A model generated the notes under the pieces. It searched no databases. It saw nothing but the letters and a program-made list of their open reading frames with translations, and was not told the origin of the DNA. The translations under genes and the position numbers were made by a program. Of a stretch of 64,000 nt of DNA, positions 7,478 through 18,366 are shown piece by piece (position 1 is the stretch's first letter; each line of letters begins with the position of its first letter). The stretch lies in contig NZ_CP139145.1 of the NCBI RefSeq assembly GCF_034048115.1, positions 2,542,001 to 2,606,000 of the forward strand. The letters are read 5' to 3'. The stretch comes from Pseudarthrobacter sp. IC2-21 (lineage in GTDB: Bacteria; Actinomycetota; Actinomycetes; Actinomycetales; Micrococcaceae).

Positions 7478-9037
7478 CTACGCTTCGGCGGGTTCCTCAT
7501 ATTTAGGGAACACCGGCGAAGGCGCGGGCAGGGCCGTTCCCGCGGCGATCGGCGTGGACAGTGCCGCGAACTGGCGCGCTTCACCCTCAGGCTGGCCGAG
7601 GGTGTTCAGCAGCGCATCCATGGCGTTCGGCATCACCGGCTGCGCCAGGATGGACACAATCCGCAGCACTTCCAGGGTGACGTACAGGACGGTGTTCATG
7701 CGGCCGACGTCGGTCTTCCGCAGCACCCAGGGGGCCTGCTCCGCGAAGTAGGCGTTCGTGTCCCCCAGGACGGCCCAGATGGCCTCCAAAGCGCGGCTGA
7801 ACTCCTGCTTTTCGAAGGCTGCCCTGGCGGTTTCGAGAAGTCCGTTGGCCTGCGCGAGGATCGCGCTGTCTTCAGCGGAGAACGCTCCCGGCACCGGCAC
7901 CTTGCCCTCGCAGTTCTTCGCCACCATGGACAGCGAACGCTGCGCGAGGTTGCCGAAGTTGTTGGCCAGGTCCGAGTTCATCCGTCCCACAATGGCCTCG
8001 TGGTTGTAGCTGCCGTCGGCACCGAACGGGACCTCGCGGAGGAAGAAGAAGCGCACCTGGTCCAGGCCGTACTGGGCCACAAAGTCCGCGGGGGCCACCA
8101 CATTGCCCAGGGACTTGGACATCTTCACGCCGTTGTTGTGGAGGAAGCCATGGATCATGACCCGCTTGGGCAGCTCGATCCCTGCGCTCATCAGGAACGC
8201 GGGCCAGTAGATGGCATGGAACCGGGAAATGTCCTTGCCAATGATGTGCACGTCCGCCGGCCAGAACTTGCGGAACGACTCCGACTCCACATCGGGGTAG
8301 CCGACGCCGGTCAGGTAGTTGGTGAGTGCATCGACCCAGACGTACATCACGTGCTTGTCGTTGCCGGGCACCGGGACGCCCCAGTCAAAGGTGGTGCGGC
8401 TGATGGAGAGGTCTTCGAGACCGCGGCGGACGAAACTGATGACTTCGTTGAAGCGGGACTGCGGCGCGCCGAATTCAGGCCGGGCCTCGTAGAGGGCAAG
8501 AAGTTTGTCCTGGTAGGCGGATAGCCGGAAGAAGTAGCTCTCCTCAGCCGTCCACGTAACTTCGGTGTCCGTCTCCTTCGAGTAGCGCACGCCGTCGTCC
8601 TTCACCACGGTGTCATCTTCCACGTAGAACGCTTCGTCCCGCACCGAATACCAGCCCTCGTACTTGGACAGGTAGATGTCCCCGTTGGCTTCCATCTTCT
8701 TCCAGATGGCCTGCGATGCCGCGTAGTGGTCGGCGTCCGTGGTCCGGATGAAGCGGCTGTACGTGATGCCCAGGGCGGCGTGCGCAGCTTTGTATACCTC
8801 TGCGTTGCGGTCCACGAGTTCCTTGGGCGTGATGCCTTCCTTCTCGGCCGCCTGCGCAATCTTCATGCCGTGTTCGTCGGTACCCGTCAGGAACATCACC
8901 TCATGCCCGTCCAGCCGCTTGAAGCGTGCCATGGCGTCGGTGGCAATGTACTCGTAGGCGTGCCCGATGTGGGGCACGCCGTTCGGGTACGTGATGGCCG
9001 TGGTGATGTAGAACGGGGATTTCTCTGAAGCAGTCAC
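7478..9037 (-). CDS. metG: Methionyl-tRNA synthetase
   Basis: A 519-residue class I aminoacyl-tRNA synthetase that charges tRNA-Met. The HIGH motif is at residues 23-26 (PHIGHAYEY) and KMSKS at residues 305-309. The connective peptide has no CxxC zinc knuckles, as in the short zinc-free MetRS group. The C-terminal anticodon-binding helices ([17 protein letters not shown]) are present, and there is no C-terminal tRNA-binding extension. The start is GTG at 9037, with only a weak Shine-Dalgarno. The gene begins 33 bases after the stop of the upstream ABC ATPase on the same strand, so the three genes may share a transcript. Confidence 0.96.
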   Translation of the reverse strand: MTASEKSPFYITTAITYPNGVPHIGHAYEYIATDAMARFKRLDGHEVMFLTGTDEHGMKIAQAAEKEGITPKELVDRNAEVYKAAHAALGITYSRFIRTTDADHYAASQAIWKKMEANGDIYLSKYEGWYSVRDEAFYVEDDTVVKDDGVRYSKETDTEVTWTAEESYFFRLSAYQDKLLALYEARPEFGAPQSRFNEVISFVRRGLEDLSISRTTFDWGVPVPGNDKHVMYVWVDALTNYLTGVGYPDVESESFRKFWPADVHIIGKDISRFHAIYWPAFLMSAGIELPKRVMIHGFLHNNGVKMSKSLGNVVAPADFVAQYGLDQVRFFFLREVPFGADGSYNHEAIVGRMNSDLANNFGNLAQRSLSMVAKNCEGKVPVPGAFSAEDSAILAQANGLLETARAAFEKQEFSRALEAIWAVLGDTNAYFAEQAPWVLRKTDVGRMNTVLYVTLEVLRIVSILAQPVMPNAMDALLNTLGQPEGEARQFAALSTPIAAGTALPAPSPVFPKYEEPAEA

Positions 9038-9070
9038 GTGCGGACAGTACTTTCGGTGCGGAGGGGCAGG

Positions 9071-9826
9071 CTAGATGAGTTCAGTCAGCGTATCGCTCAG
9101 GCGGACCAGTTCGTGGTCGTGCGAAGCGACCAGGACCGCGATGCCGTCCGAGGTGGTGTCCTTGAGGATGCTGATGATGCGGTTGGCGGACGCCCTGTCG
9201 AGGCTGGCGGTGGGCTCATCCACCACCAGCACGCGGGTGCCCAGGATGAGGGCCCGTGCAATGGCCACGCGCTGGCGTTCACCGCCGGACAGCTGCGCCG
9301 GCCGGTGACGCATCCGGCGGCCGAGGCCAACCAGGTCCAGGAGGTCCTTGGCCATGTCGCGGCGCTGGTCCACCTCGCCGTCGGGCACTGCGGGCAGCAG
9401 GACGTTTTCGAGCGCGCTCATGCCGTCAATCAGGGCGCCACCCTGGTCCACGTAACCGATGAGGGCCCGACGGCGGTCCGCGATTTCGTCGTCGCCCATG
9501 CTTTCGAGCGAATCGCCTTCCCAGAAGACGCGTCCCGACGTCGGCAGTGTCAGTCCGGCACCAACGGTCAGGATGCTGGTCTTGCCCGAGCCGCTTCGGC
9601 CGGCCACACAGTGCATCTCACCGGCGTGCAGGGTGAGGTCGAAGCCCTCCACGACGCTGACGGCTTCCGCACCGCCCTTACCGCCGCCATAGCGGATGGT
9701 GATATCGCTCAGTTGGAGCGGGGTCTCGTGGTCCGCGGCCTTGACGATGGTGTTGGCACGGGTCTGCAGGGGCGTGTCAGCAGCGCCGGACCTCCGGCTC
9801 CGGTGAACATTCGTCTCGTTTGTCAT
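9071..9826 (-). CDS. ABC transporter ATP-binding protein (MacB/LolD type)
   Basis: A 251-residue ATPase. Walker A is GRSGSGKTS, the Q-loop region is GYVDQGGALIDGMSALEN, the signature is LSGGERQRVAIARAL, Walker B is VLVVDEPTASLD and the switch histidine is in ASHDHELV. These mark the LolD/MacB/FtsE group that works with FtsX-type permeases. ATG at 9826 overlaps the stop of the permease gene (ATGA), indicating translational coupling and one complex. The cargo is unknown; mechanotransmission-type systems of this class export lipids, lipoproteins or antimicrobials. Confidence 0.92.
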   Translation of the reverse strand: MTNETNVHRSRRSGAADTPLQTRANTIVKAADHETPLQLSDITIRYGGGKGGAEAVSVVEGFDLTLHAGEMHCVAGRSGSGKTSILTVGAGLTLPTSGRVFWEGDSLESMGDDEIADRRRALIGYVDQGGALIDGMSALENVLLPAVPDGEVDQRRDMAKDLLDLVGLGRRMRHRPAQLSGGERQRVAIARALILGTRVLVVDEPTASLDRASANRIISILKDTTSDGIAVLVASHDHELVRLSDTLTELI

Positions 9827-12618
9827 TGGACCACTTTCGTTGCAATCGGTATCCAGCAAAGTACAGCCACAAGCCCGGCGACACCGGCCCACAGCGCGGC
9901 ATACGGGGCAAGAAGGAGCCCGATGCCCAGTGCGCCGAGGACACCCAGCGGCAGGGCCACGGTTCCCACCAGCGCGTTTTCGAAGAGGCGGACCTGCCGA
10001 AGCATGTCCGGGTTCCAGCCCATGGCCTCGAGGATCCCCAGGTACTGGCGTTTGGCGTTGAGCTCAAACCTTCCGGTCACCAGGGTCAGGATCAGGCCCA
10101 CCGCAACACCGGCAAGGGCCAGCAGCATGCTGGGCAGCGCCACGCTGGCGGCAGCCAGGCCGCTGAGGGCACTCGCCCCGGCGGCGCGGGGAATGTCGAT
10201 CAGCAGGGCCACCAGGCCACCCACCGCGGCGCCAAACACGCCGACGGCCACCGCAAGGGACAGGGTGTTGAACTTGTTGGTGCTCAGTTGGCGGTTGGCG
10301 AAGGTCAGCGGGGAATCCACCGGGATCAGCCGCTCGTCGTGCTGCGGTTCCTGGTCCACCTCGTCGCGGTGGCGCAGCTGCTGTGCCGCGAAGAAGGCGG
10401 CGGCCGCGTAGAGGGCCAGGACGGCCGCGGACACCACTGCCGTGGTCAGGCTCCAGCTCAGCAGGCTCAGGACGATGCCGGCGAGAGCGAGCAGTGCCGC
10501 GCCGACGCCGAATTCCTCCAGGACCCAGGTGCGGATCCGTCGCTGGGTCCAACCCATGGCGCGCAGGGTCCCTGCCTCGCGTTTGCGTTTCCGGATGTAG
10601 CTGACCGTGGAGGCACCCGTCAGGAGCGCTGCACCGCAAAGGGTCAGGAACAGCAGGGTGACGTTGGTGCCGGTCAGTGAGCCGGAGACGGCGTCCGCGG
10701 CGTTCTGCCGGACCCAGGACTGCTTGACGGTGCCCAGCGCGGACTCCTTGCCGGCGTCGTCCTTGGAGTAGCCGGGCACAAAGATGCTGGCGTCCTCGCG
10801 GGCCGAGCCGGCCACCACGGTGGCGTCCAGGCCCATGTCGCGGATTTCACCGGCGAGCTTTTCCACCTCGGGCTGGGCTTCTTTCCAGCTGCCGGGAGCC
10901 TTGGCCCGCACGCGGACGGCGTCGATCACGGCGGCGTTGTCCTTGTAGCCGCGGGCGGCAGCGAGGCCGTAGTAGTCCGTGATGGCACCGGCGGACTGGC
11001 TGGCGAGGCCGGTGGCGCTCAGCGAAGGCTTGAGGTCAGCCGCAGCCACAGCCTTTCCGCTGGCGTCCTTGGTGAGGGTAAGGGGGGTCGGATCGTAGCC
11101 GCCCAGGGGCAGCCTGTTGACGTCACCGGCGGCGGCCGCAACAGCGGCGGGGTCGAACGTCCCGTAAACCATGGCCAGCGGAGCCGCGAGTTTCTGACCG
11201 GTGGCAAGGTTCTCCCGGTAGGAGCGTTCGTCCACGGGTTCACGCTGGGTCTGGTCCACCGGCGCACCGCTGGCGCTCTTCTCCGGCAGGCGGTTCACCG
11301 TGACCCAGTCCCCCGGCGTGGCGGTTTTGCCGACGGCCCCGTTGGCAGCCTTCTCGCCATCGGTGTATTTCGGCGCGGCGGCAAAATCGGTACTCCACGT
11401 GGCCGGGGTGTAGAGGCCCTGGTTGAAGTTGCCCTGGGCGCCCAGCAGCGATGAATGGTCGGTGGAGCCGGGCCAGGACAGGGCGAACGGGTCCTTGGAA
11501 ACGAACGGCAGGTAATCCTTGTCCAGCGAACGTGTTGCGGTGCCCACGTCCTTGACTACCTTGCCGGCAGCGTCGATCTCCTCGATCTTGACGTTGTACT
11601 TCAGGTCAAGGGAGGTTCCGGAGCGCACAATCAGCGGGATGCCCTGGGAATCGGCGGTGAGCTGCCCGGTGCGCTTGGCCTGCTGGTATTGGGTCATGAG
11701 CGGCGCCCAGTACTTGAGCTTGACGCCCAGGAAGTCGGGGCCTTCTTCGAGCTCTTTCATGCTGATGCCGTTGGTGAAGAGGCTTTCGAAGTGCCGGCCG
11801 ATCGCTCCGGCGTTGCGGGCGTCAGCGGGCGGGGCCTTCTCCAGGGGTGCCAGGAAGTCGCCGGCGGAGCCCAGCAGTGCGCGTTCCGCGACGGGGTCGA
11901 CGGCGACGACGGACTCGGTCACCTCAGGTGAGAGCGGCAGCGACACCGACAGGTTAAAGAGGTTGTGTTCGGAACCGCCGGCAGGGGCGGCGAACTTGAT
12001 GCCCGTCTCGCCCGCGGGGGGTGCGATACGGACGCTGGTGCCGCCGACGGTTTTCTCTTCGACGAGCTTTGCCTTGCCCAGTGAGCCTTCGGCCGAGGAC
12101 TTGAACAGGACCTGTTCGGAGACGCCGTCGGAGCTCACCGCGCTGGCCGTGAGCCGGTACTTCTTGGGGGTGTCGCCCAGCACGGATTCAGCTGCGGGCC
12201 ATTTGGCCGGATCGGTGGCGCCGGCCGCCTGGTCTGCGGTGGCCGTGCCGGCCAGTCCGGCGTTGTAGCCGAGGAAGTCCATGGCATCGAGCCGGGGAGC
12301 TTCCAGGTTTTGGGTGACGCGTGAGACCAGGCTGATCGGCGCGGCCACTGACGTCCCGGTGAGCTTGCGGATCTGCGCCAGCTGGTCGAAGCTGACGCCT
12401 CCGCCGCCGTTGGCGATCTCCGGCTGCATCAGTGAGGATGACCCGGCTTTGGCCTGCACGAGAACGTCGTAGAGTCCGCGGGAGTTTTCATCCACCGTCC
12501 TCTTCAACGCGGCCTGCGACTGGCCTTGGACGAGGACCGACAAGCACATGGCTGCGATCAAGATGGCCGCGGTCAGCAGCAGCACTTTGCTTCTGATGAA
12601 CCTCTGGACGGCGTTCAT
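9823..12618 (-). CDS. Large FtsX-family ABC transporter permease
   Basis: A 931-residue membrane protein. The first membrane segment is near residues 12-30 and is followed by an extracellular region of about 600 residues. The C-terminal third holds several further membrane segments arranged as two FtsX-like modules, each with a GxxxAMGW coupling motif (REAGTLRAMGWTQRRI and GILEAMGWNPDML). It pairs with the overlapping ATPase gene. ATG at 12618 follows AGGGA at a proper distance; a 20-residue upstream extension has no ribosome binding site. The large extracellular domain suggests handling of an envelope-associated substrate; the substrate itself is unknown. Confidence 0.88.
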   Translation of the reverse strand: MNAVQRFIRSKVLLLTAAILIAAMCLSVLVQGQSQAALKRTVDENSRGLYDVLVQAKAGSSSLMQPEIANGGGGVSFDQLAQIRKLTGTSVAAPISLVSRVTQNLEAPRLDAMDFLGYNAGLAGTATADQAAGATDPAKWPAAESVLGDTPKKYRLTASAVSSDGVSEQVLFKSSAEGSLGKAKLVEEKTVGGTSVRIAPPAGETGIKFAAPAGGSEHNLFNLSVSLPLSPEVTESVVAVDPVAERALLGSAGDFLAPLEKAPPADARNAGAIGRHFESLFTNGISMKELEEGPDFLGVKLKYWAPLMTQYQQAKRTGQLTADSQGIPLIVRSGTSLDLKYNVKIEEIDAAGKVVKDVGTATRSLDKDYLPFVSKDPFALSWPGSTDHSSLLGAQGNFNQGLYTPATWSTDFAAAPKYTDGEKAANGAVGKTATPGDWVTVNRLPEKSASGAPVDQTQREPVDERSYRENLATGQKLAAPLAMVYGTFDPAAVAAAAGDVNRLPLGGYDPTPLTLTKDASGKAVAAADLKPSLSATGLASQSAGAITDYYGLAAARGYKDNAAVIDAVRVRAKAPGSWKEAQPEVEKLAGEIRDMGLDATVVAGSAREDASIFVPGYSKDDAGKESALGTVKQSWVRQNAADAVSGSLTGTNVTLLFLTLCGAALLTGASTVSYIRKRKREAGTLRAMGWTQRRIRTWVLEEFGVGAALLALAGIVLSLLSWSLTTAVVSAAVLALYAAAAFFAAQQLRHRDEVDQEPQHDERLIPVDSPLTFANRQLSTNKFNTLSLAVAVGVFGAAVGGLVALLIDIPRAAGASALSGLAAASVALPSMLLALAGVAVGLILTLVTGRFELNAKRQYLGILEAMGWNPDMLRQVRLFENALVGTVALPLGVLGALGIGLLLAPYAALWAGVAGLVAVLCWIPIATKVVQ

Positions 12619-12705
12619 TGGGCTCCCTGAAACCTGGATTGCGTGCGCACACCACGGTCCGCGGGCGGCGGACATCATGGATTTTCTGCCGGGTGTGCAA
12701 AAAGT

Positions 12706-12768
12706 ATTGGCCGGTCTGCCGGCGCTGTCCTGAAAGAGGACCTAGCCATTGTAAGCAGACCGGCCAAT
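12706..12768 (-). terminator. Hairpin between serA and the ABC permease, with a nested stem
   Basis: Arms ATTGGCCGGTCTGC (12706-12719) and GCAGACCGGCCAAT (12755-12768) are perfectly complementary. The 35-base loop itself contains a GTCCT/AGGAC stem (12727-12741). Read on the minus strand, the structure follows serA and is followed by ACTTTTTG, so it can act as the serA terminator. A -10-like TACAAT lies inside the loop. Confidence 0.6.
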
Positions 12769-12821
12769 CATACGTGGCCGGGCTAAGCTCCGGTCACGCG
12801 TTGTTCACCTTCGTGATGCTC

Positions 12822-14411
12822 TTAGTCTTCGAGATCGACTTCGCGGACCATTTCGGCGCCGATGCCGGCCTTGATGGCATCCAGCACCTGCTGCGGGACG
12901 GACGAGTCGATGGTCAGCAGGGCGAGAACCTGGCCGCCTTCGTCCTGCCGGGCCACCTGCATGCCGGCGATGTTGATGTTGTTCATGCCCAGGATGTGGC
13001 CGATGGTTCCGATCACGCCGGGGCGGTCGGAGTAGGAGACCACCACGAGGTGCTCACTGATGGGGATCTCGATGTCGTAGCCGTTGATCCCAACGAGCTT
13101 CTGGACCTGCTTCGGACCGGTCAGCGTACCTGCGACCGAAATCTGGGTGCCGTCGCTGAGGGCTCCGCGAAGGGTCAGGACGTTGCGGTAGGACTCCGTG
13201 TCCGGGGTGGTGATCAGCCGGACATTGATGCCCCGCTGCTCGGCGATGACGGGCGCGTTGACGTACGACACCTGCTCGGTCACGACATCCGCGAAGATGC
13301 CCTTCAGTGCGGCAAGTTCCAGGACCTTGACGTCGAGGGAGGAGATTTCGCCCGCAACCTCCACGTCGAACTGGGTCAGTGAGGCGTGGGTCAGGGCGGT
13401 GAAGATCCGGCCGAGCTTTTCGATCAGCGGGATGCCGGGCCGGACGTCCGGGGCGATGACGCCGCCGGCGACGTTCACGGCGTCGGGCACCAGTTCACCG
13501 GCCAGGGCCAGGCGCACGGACTTGGCCACCGAGACGCCGGCCTTCTCCTGGGCTTCGTCGGTGGAGGCACCCAGGTGGGGCGTGACCACCACGTTGTCCA
13601 TTTCGAAGAACGGCAGGTCGGTGCTGGGTTCCTTGACGAAAACGTCGACGCCGGCGCCCGCGATCTCGCCGTCCTTCAGGGCAGCGTGAAGCGCTTCCTC
13701 GTCCACCAGTCCGCCGCGGGCGACGTTGATGACGTAGGCGGTCTTCTTCATCTTCTTGAACGCCTCAGCCCCCAGCATGCCCACCGTTTCGGGTGTTTTG
13801 GGCATGTGGATGGTGATGAAGTCCGACTGTGCCAGGAGCTCATCCAGGGTGACCAGCTGCACGCCCAGCTGGGCGGCACGGGCGGAAGTGATGTAGGGAT
13901 CGTAGGCGAGGATCTTGGTGTCAAAGCCCTTCAGCCGGGCCGCCACGAGGGCACCGATCCGGCCGAGGCCAATGATGCCGATTTTCTTCTCGTACAGCTC
14001 AATGCCGGTGTACTTGGACCGCTTCCACTCGCCCTCCTTGAGGGCGGCGCTGGCCTGCGGAATGTGGCGGGCAAGGCTCAGGATGTGGCCCACGGTCAGT
14101 TCGGCGGCGGAAACAATGTTCGAGGTGGGCGCGTTGACCACCATCACGCCGGCCTGGGTGGCGGCTTTGATGTCCACGTTGTCCAGGCCTACGCCTGCGC
14201 GGGCAATGACCTTGAGGTTCTTGGCCGCGGCAATGGCTTCGGCATCCACCTGGGTAGCGGAACGGACCAGGATCGCGTCCACATCCACGATGGCGGAAAG
14301 CAGCTGGGAGCGGTCCGAGCCGTCTGTCTGGCGGATCTCGAAGTCCGGGCCCAGGGCCTCGACGGTGGCGGGCGATAGTTCTTCGGCGAGCAGTACTACG
14401 GGTTTTGACAC
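12822..14411 (-). CDS. serA: D-3-phosphoglycerate dehydrogenase
   Basis: A 529-residue enzyme of the long actinobacterial type (529 residues in M. tuberculosis) that oxidises 3-phosphoglycerate to start serine synthesis. The NAD-binding GIIGLGRIGALVA, catalytic-site strings INVARGGLVDEEAL and VTPHLGASTDEAQ, the intervening ASB-like domain, and a C-terminal ACT domain (LVVVSYSDRPGVIGTIGHI) that normally binds serine as feedback inhibitor are all visible. The start is GTG at 14411 with GAGGA upstream. It lies 125 bases downstream of ilvC on the same strand, with a terminator-like hairpin between. Confidence 0.96.
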   Translation of the reverse strand: MSKPVVLLAEELSPATVEALGPDFEIRQTDGSDRSQLLSAIVDVDAILVRSATQVDAEAIAAAKNLKVIARAGVGLDNVDIKAATQAGVMVVNAPTSNIVSAAELTVGHILSLARHIPQASAALKEGEWKRSKYTGIELYEKKIGIIGLGRIGALVAARLKGFDTKILAYDPYITSARAAQLGVQLVTLDELLAQSDFITIHMPKTPETVGMLGAEAFKKMKKTAYVINVARGGLVDEEALHAALKDGEIAGAGVDVFVKEPSTDLPFFEMDNVVVTPHLGASTDEAQEKAGVSVAKSVRLALAGELVPDAVNVAGGVIAPDVRPGIPLIEKLGRIFTALTHASLTQFDVEVAGEISSLDVKVLELAALKGIFADVVTEQVSYVNAPVIAEQRGINVRLITTPDTESYRNVLTLRGALSDGTQISVAGTLTGPKQVQKLVGINGYDIEIPISEHLVVVSYSDRPGVIGTIGHILGMNNINIAGMQVARQDEGGQVLALLTIDSSVPQQVLDAIKAGIGAEMVREVDLED

Positions 14412-14465
14412 GGGTGATCCTCTGCGTTGCAGTCCTTGGGATGGAACAAGTCTAGGCGGACGGAA

Positions 14466-14499
14466 AGGCCGGGCCCACATTGTTAAGTGGACCCGGCCT
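14466..14499 (-). terminator. ilvC terminator hairpin
   Basis: Arms AGGCCGGGCCCAC (14466-14478) and GTGGACCCGGCCT (14487-14499) pair over 13 bases with one mismatch around an 8-base loop. Minus-strand transcription leaves the stem into TTTCCG. It separates ilvBNC from serA. Confidence 0.6.
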
Positions 14500-14536
14500 C
14501 ACGATGGCAACCCTGCGGGGTGCCGGCAGAGCAGCC

Positions 14537-15667
<1,131 letters not shown>

Positions 15668-16180
15668 CTATGCGCTGCGCAAGGCCCTGTCACTCATGGA
15701 GCGGGATCCCCGTCCAACGGCCAGGGTGCCGGACTGCACAATTTCGCGGATGCCGAAAGGCTCAAGCACTGAAAGCAGCGCCGTGAGTTTTTCGGGGTGG
15801 CCTGTTGCTTCAATGACCACGGAGTCGGTGGAGACGTCAACCACTGAAGCACGGAACAGGTCTGCAGCCTGGGTCACCTGCAGACGAGTTGCGGCATCCG
15901 CACGTACCTTGACCAGGATGTGGTCACGCTGTACGGAAGATTCGGGGGTGAGCTCAACGATCTTGATCACGTTGACCAGTTTATTGAGCTGCTTGGTGAC
16001 CTGTTCAATCAGGTCACCATCGGCGTCGACGACGACGGTCATCCGGGACATGCCCTGAACTTCCGTCGGGCCCACGGCCAGGGAGTTGATGTTAAAGGCG
16101 CGGCGGGCGAACAGGCTCGCGACGCGCGTCAGGACACCGGGCTTGTCTTCAACCAGAACAGACAGTGTATGGCGGGTCAT
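15668..16180 (-). CDS. ilvN: Acetolactate synthase small (regulatory) subunit
   Basis: A 170-residue regulatory subunit of acetohydroxyacid synthase. The N-terminal ACT domain (HTLSVLVEDKPGVLTRVASLFARRAFNINSL, split here as HTLSVLVEDKPGVL and RRAFNINSLAVG) binds valine. The C-terminal half (EATGHPEKLTALLSVLEPFGI) completes the family pattern. ATG at 16180 lies 2 bases after the ilvB stop, indicating coupled translation with the catalytic subunit. Confidence 0.96.
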   Translation of the reverse strand: MTRHTLSVLVEDKPGVLTRVASLFARRAFNINSLAVGPTEVQGMSRMTVVVDADGDLIEQVTKQLNKLVNVIKIVELTPESSVQRDHILVKVRADAATRLQVTQAADLFRASVVDVSTDSVVIEATGHPEKLTALLSVLEPFGIREIVQSGTLAVGRGSRSMSDRALRSA

Positions 16181-16182
16181 GC

Positions 16183-18090
16183 TCAGTCCTCCTCTTCCCA
16201 TTCCGGGGTCATATTGCGGGCAACCTGGATCTGGTCGTTACTCACTCCGGAGGGGACCATCGGCCACACCATCGAATCGGGGCTCACCACAAAGTCGATG
16301 ACCACGGGACGGTCATTGATTTCCAGTGCCTTCTGAATGGTTGCATCGATATCCTCGTCCCGTTCACAGCGGAATGAGGCGCAGCCGTAGGCGTCCGCCA
16401 GCTTGACGAAGTCCGGGATCCGGGCCGTCTCATGGCCGGTGTTGAGGTCCGTGTTCGAGTAGCGGCCCTCATAGAAGAGCGTCTGCCACTGACGGACCAT
16501 GCCCAGTGAGGAGTTGTTGATGATGGCAACCTTGATGGGGATCTTGTTGATGGCACAGGTGGCCAGTTCCTGGTTGGTCATCTGGAAGCAGCCGTCGCCG
16601 TCGATCGCCCAGACCACCCGGTCCGGCTCCCCCACCTTGGCGCCCATGGCAGCCGGTACGGCGTAACCCATAGTGCCTGCGCCGCCGGAGTTCAGCCAGG
16701 CGTGCGGGCGCTCGTACTTGATGAACTGGGCCGCCCACATCTGGTGCTGGCCCACACCGGCGACGTAAATCCCTTCCGGGCCGGTCAGCGCGCCGATGCG
16801 TTCGATGACGCGCTGGGGGGCCGTGAGTCCGTCATCCGGTTCGGTCCAGCCCAGCGGGTACGTTTCCTTGAGGTTGTTCAGGAAAGCCCACCAGGTGGTG
16901 AGGTCAGGGGTTCCTGCCGCTTCGAACTGGGAACGGAGGGCTTCGGTGAGTTCGGGGATGATTTCCTTGACCGAACCCACAATCGGAACGTCGGCCGCGC
17001 GGTTCTTCGAGATCTCCGCGGGATCGATGTCGGCGTGGATCACCTTGGCATGGGGCGCGAACGTCTTCAGCACACCGGTTACGCGGTCATCAAACCGTGC
17101 CCCGAGGGTGATGAGGAGGTCCGACTGCTGCAGGGCTGTCACGGCGGACACCGCGCCGTGCATGCCCGGCATGCCCACGTGCTGCGGATGGGAGTCCGGG
17201 AAGACGCCGCGGGCCATCAGCGTGGTGACAACCGGAGCGCCCGTCAGTTCAGCCAGGGCGCGGAGTTCTGCTGACGCGTGGGCCTTGACCACACCGCCGC
17301 CCACGTACAGGACCGGCTTGCTGGCAGCAGCAATCAGCTTGGCCGCTTCGCGGACCTGCTTGTTGTGCCCGCGGATGACCGGCCGGTAGCCCGGGAGGTC
17401 AATCTTCGGCGGCCAGGAGAATGTCATCTGGCCCTGCTGGGCATCCTTGGCCACGTCCACCAGCACCGGACCGGGACGTCCCGTGGAGGCCAGGTGGAAG
17501 GCTTCGGCCATGACGTGCGGGATGTCGTTGGGGTCGGTCACCAGGAACGAGTGCTTCGTGATCGGCATGGTGATGCCAACAATGTCGGCTTCCTGGAAGG
17601 CGTCGGTGCCGATCACACCGCTGGACACCTGGCCGGTGATGGCCACCAGCGGCACGGAGTCCATGTGGGCATCCATGATGGCGGTAACGAGGTTGGTGGC
17701 ACCGGGGCCGGAGGTGGCAATGCAAACCCCCACCCGCCCGGTGACCATGGCGTAGCCTTCCGCGGCGTGGCCGGCTCCCTGTTCGTGACGGACCAGAACG
17801 TGATTCATACTGGAGGCCATCAAGGGGTCATAGGTAGGCAGGATCGCGCCACCGGGCAAACCAAAAATATCGTCCACGCCGAGTTCTTCGAGCGAACGGA
17901 CAATAGCTTCTGAGCCGGTCATCACCGTTGGGGGTACAACGTTGTTCGGCCCAAGGACAGGAGAGACAGCAGCAAGGTCGGTGACGACGGCGGCGTGGTC
18001 AGCCGTTTTGTCGGCACGTTCCGGAGCCTTGGGGGCTCCAGCGGACTTGGTAGCCATCAGCGAGGGGCTGATCGGCGATCCTTTGCTCAT
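16183..18090 (-). CDS. ilvB: Acetolactate synthase large (catalytic) subunit
   Basis: A 635-residue ThDP- and FAD-dependent enzyme that makes acetolactate and acetohydroxybutyrate, the common first step of valine/isoleucine synthesis. The ThDP-activating glutamate lies in [15 protein letters not shown]. The FAD-region motif is [13 protein letters not shown], and the ThDP-binding motif runs from [12 protein letters not shown] to IINNSSLGM. About 55 N-terminal residues precede the fold (starts near [15 protein letters not shown]), a normal extension in actinobacteria. ATG at 18090 follows an AAGGAAGA ribosome site. Upstream lie a leader peptide gene and a terminator hairpin, so expression is probably set by attenuation. 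Confidence 0.97.
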   Translation of the reverse strand: MSKGSPISPSLMATKSAGAPKAPERADKTADHAAVVTDLAAVSPVLGPNNVVPPTVMTGSEAIVRSLEELGVDDIFGLPGGAILPTYDPLMASSMNHVLVRHEQGAGHAAEGYAMVTGRVGVCIATSGPGATNLVTAIMDAHMDSVPLVAITGQVSSGVIGTDAFQEADIVGITMPITKHSFLVTDPNDIPHVMAEAFHLASTGRPGPVLVDVAKDAQQGQMTFSWPPKIDLPGYRPVIRGHNKQVREAAKLIAAASKPVLYVGGGVVKAHASAELRALAELTGAPVVTTLMARGVFPDSHPQHVGMPGMHGAVSAVTALQQSDLLITLGARFDDRVTGVLKTFAPHAKVIHADIDPAEISKNRAADVPIVGSVKEIIPELTEALRSQFEAAGTPDLTTWWAFLNNLKETYPLGWTEPDDGLTAPQRVIERIGALTGPEGIYVAGVGQHQMWAAQFIKYERPHAWLNSGGAGTMGYAVPAAMGAKVGEPDRVVWAIDGDGCFQMTNQELATCAINKIPIKVAIINNSSLGMVRQWQTLFYEGRYSNTDLNTGHETARIPDFVKLADAYGCASFRCERDEDIDATIQKALEINDRPVVIDFVVSPDSMVWPMVPSGVSNDQIQVARNMTPEWEEED

Positions 18091-18137
18091 CGGACTCTTC
18101 CTTGTGGATCATTGTTTTTCTCGGAACTGCGGAAAAT

Positions 18138-18172
18138 AAAAAAACCCCTCAGCCTGGTGGCTCTTCGAGGGG
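18138..18172 (-). terminator. ilvBNC attenuator terminator
   Basis: On the minus strand CCCCTC and an inner AGCC pair with GGCT and GAGGGG (18145-18172), directly followed by seven T. This is a textbook intrinsic terminator placed between the leader peptide stop (18202) and the ilvB start (18090). It cannot end an upstream gene, because ilvD has its own hairpin at 18367-18432, so it most likely attenuates ilvBNC. Confidence 0.85.
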
Positions 18173-18201
18173 TTGCGCGTGACGGTACGTTACCAGTCGG
18201 G

Positions 18202-18273
18202 CTATGCTGCCACGCGCTTGGTAAGGACGACGGATACACCCAAACCGGCGCCGACGGTAACGGTTGCGATCAT
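18202..18273 (-). CDS. ilvBNC leader peptide, 23 aa, rich in Val/Ile/Leu
   Basis: ATG at 18273 opens a 23-codon frame ending in TAG at 18202. The peptide begins MIATVTVGAGLGVSVV and ends VAA; it holds six Val, two Leu and one Ile. Ribosome stalling at these codons when branched-chain aminoacyl-tRNA is scarce would keep the downstream terminator (18145-18172) from forming. Corynebacterium glutamicum ilvBNC is known to have such a Val-rich leader. No strong ribosome site precedes the ATG (GAGGG lies about 10 bases away). A TTGACA at 18304-18309 would start transcription close to the ATG, so the leader may be translated leaderless. Confidence 0.8.
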   Translation of the reverse strand: MIATVTVGAGLGVSVVLTKRVAA

Positions 18274-18279
18274 GCAGTC

Positions 18280-18309
18280 AGTTTTCCCTCTGAGTGAGAT
18301 GCATGTCAA
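18280..18309 (-). promoter_or_regulatory. Candidate ilvB promoter with a partial TCTCA operator
   Basis: On the minus strand TTGACA (18304-18309) is a consensus -35. An 18-base spacer containing TCTCACTCAGAG leads to a weak -10 AAAACT (18280-18285). The TCTCA half-site inside the spacer matches the palindromes before leuB and ilvD, but its second half is degenerate. Promoter identity is inference. Confidence 0.45.
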
Positions 18310-18366
18310 CGGGGGTGGTACACATCTCACCATATGGACTTCATTGTCCACCAATTGGCCACGTCC

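Noticed and set aside
7361..8524. A 387-codon open frame on the plus strand opposite metG
   Set aside because: It is antisense to metG, whose motifs are complete. The His/Arg/Gly-rich translation has no domain and results from high GC content.
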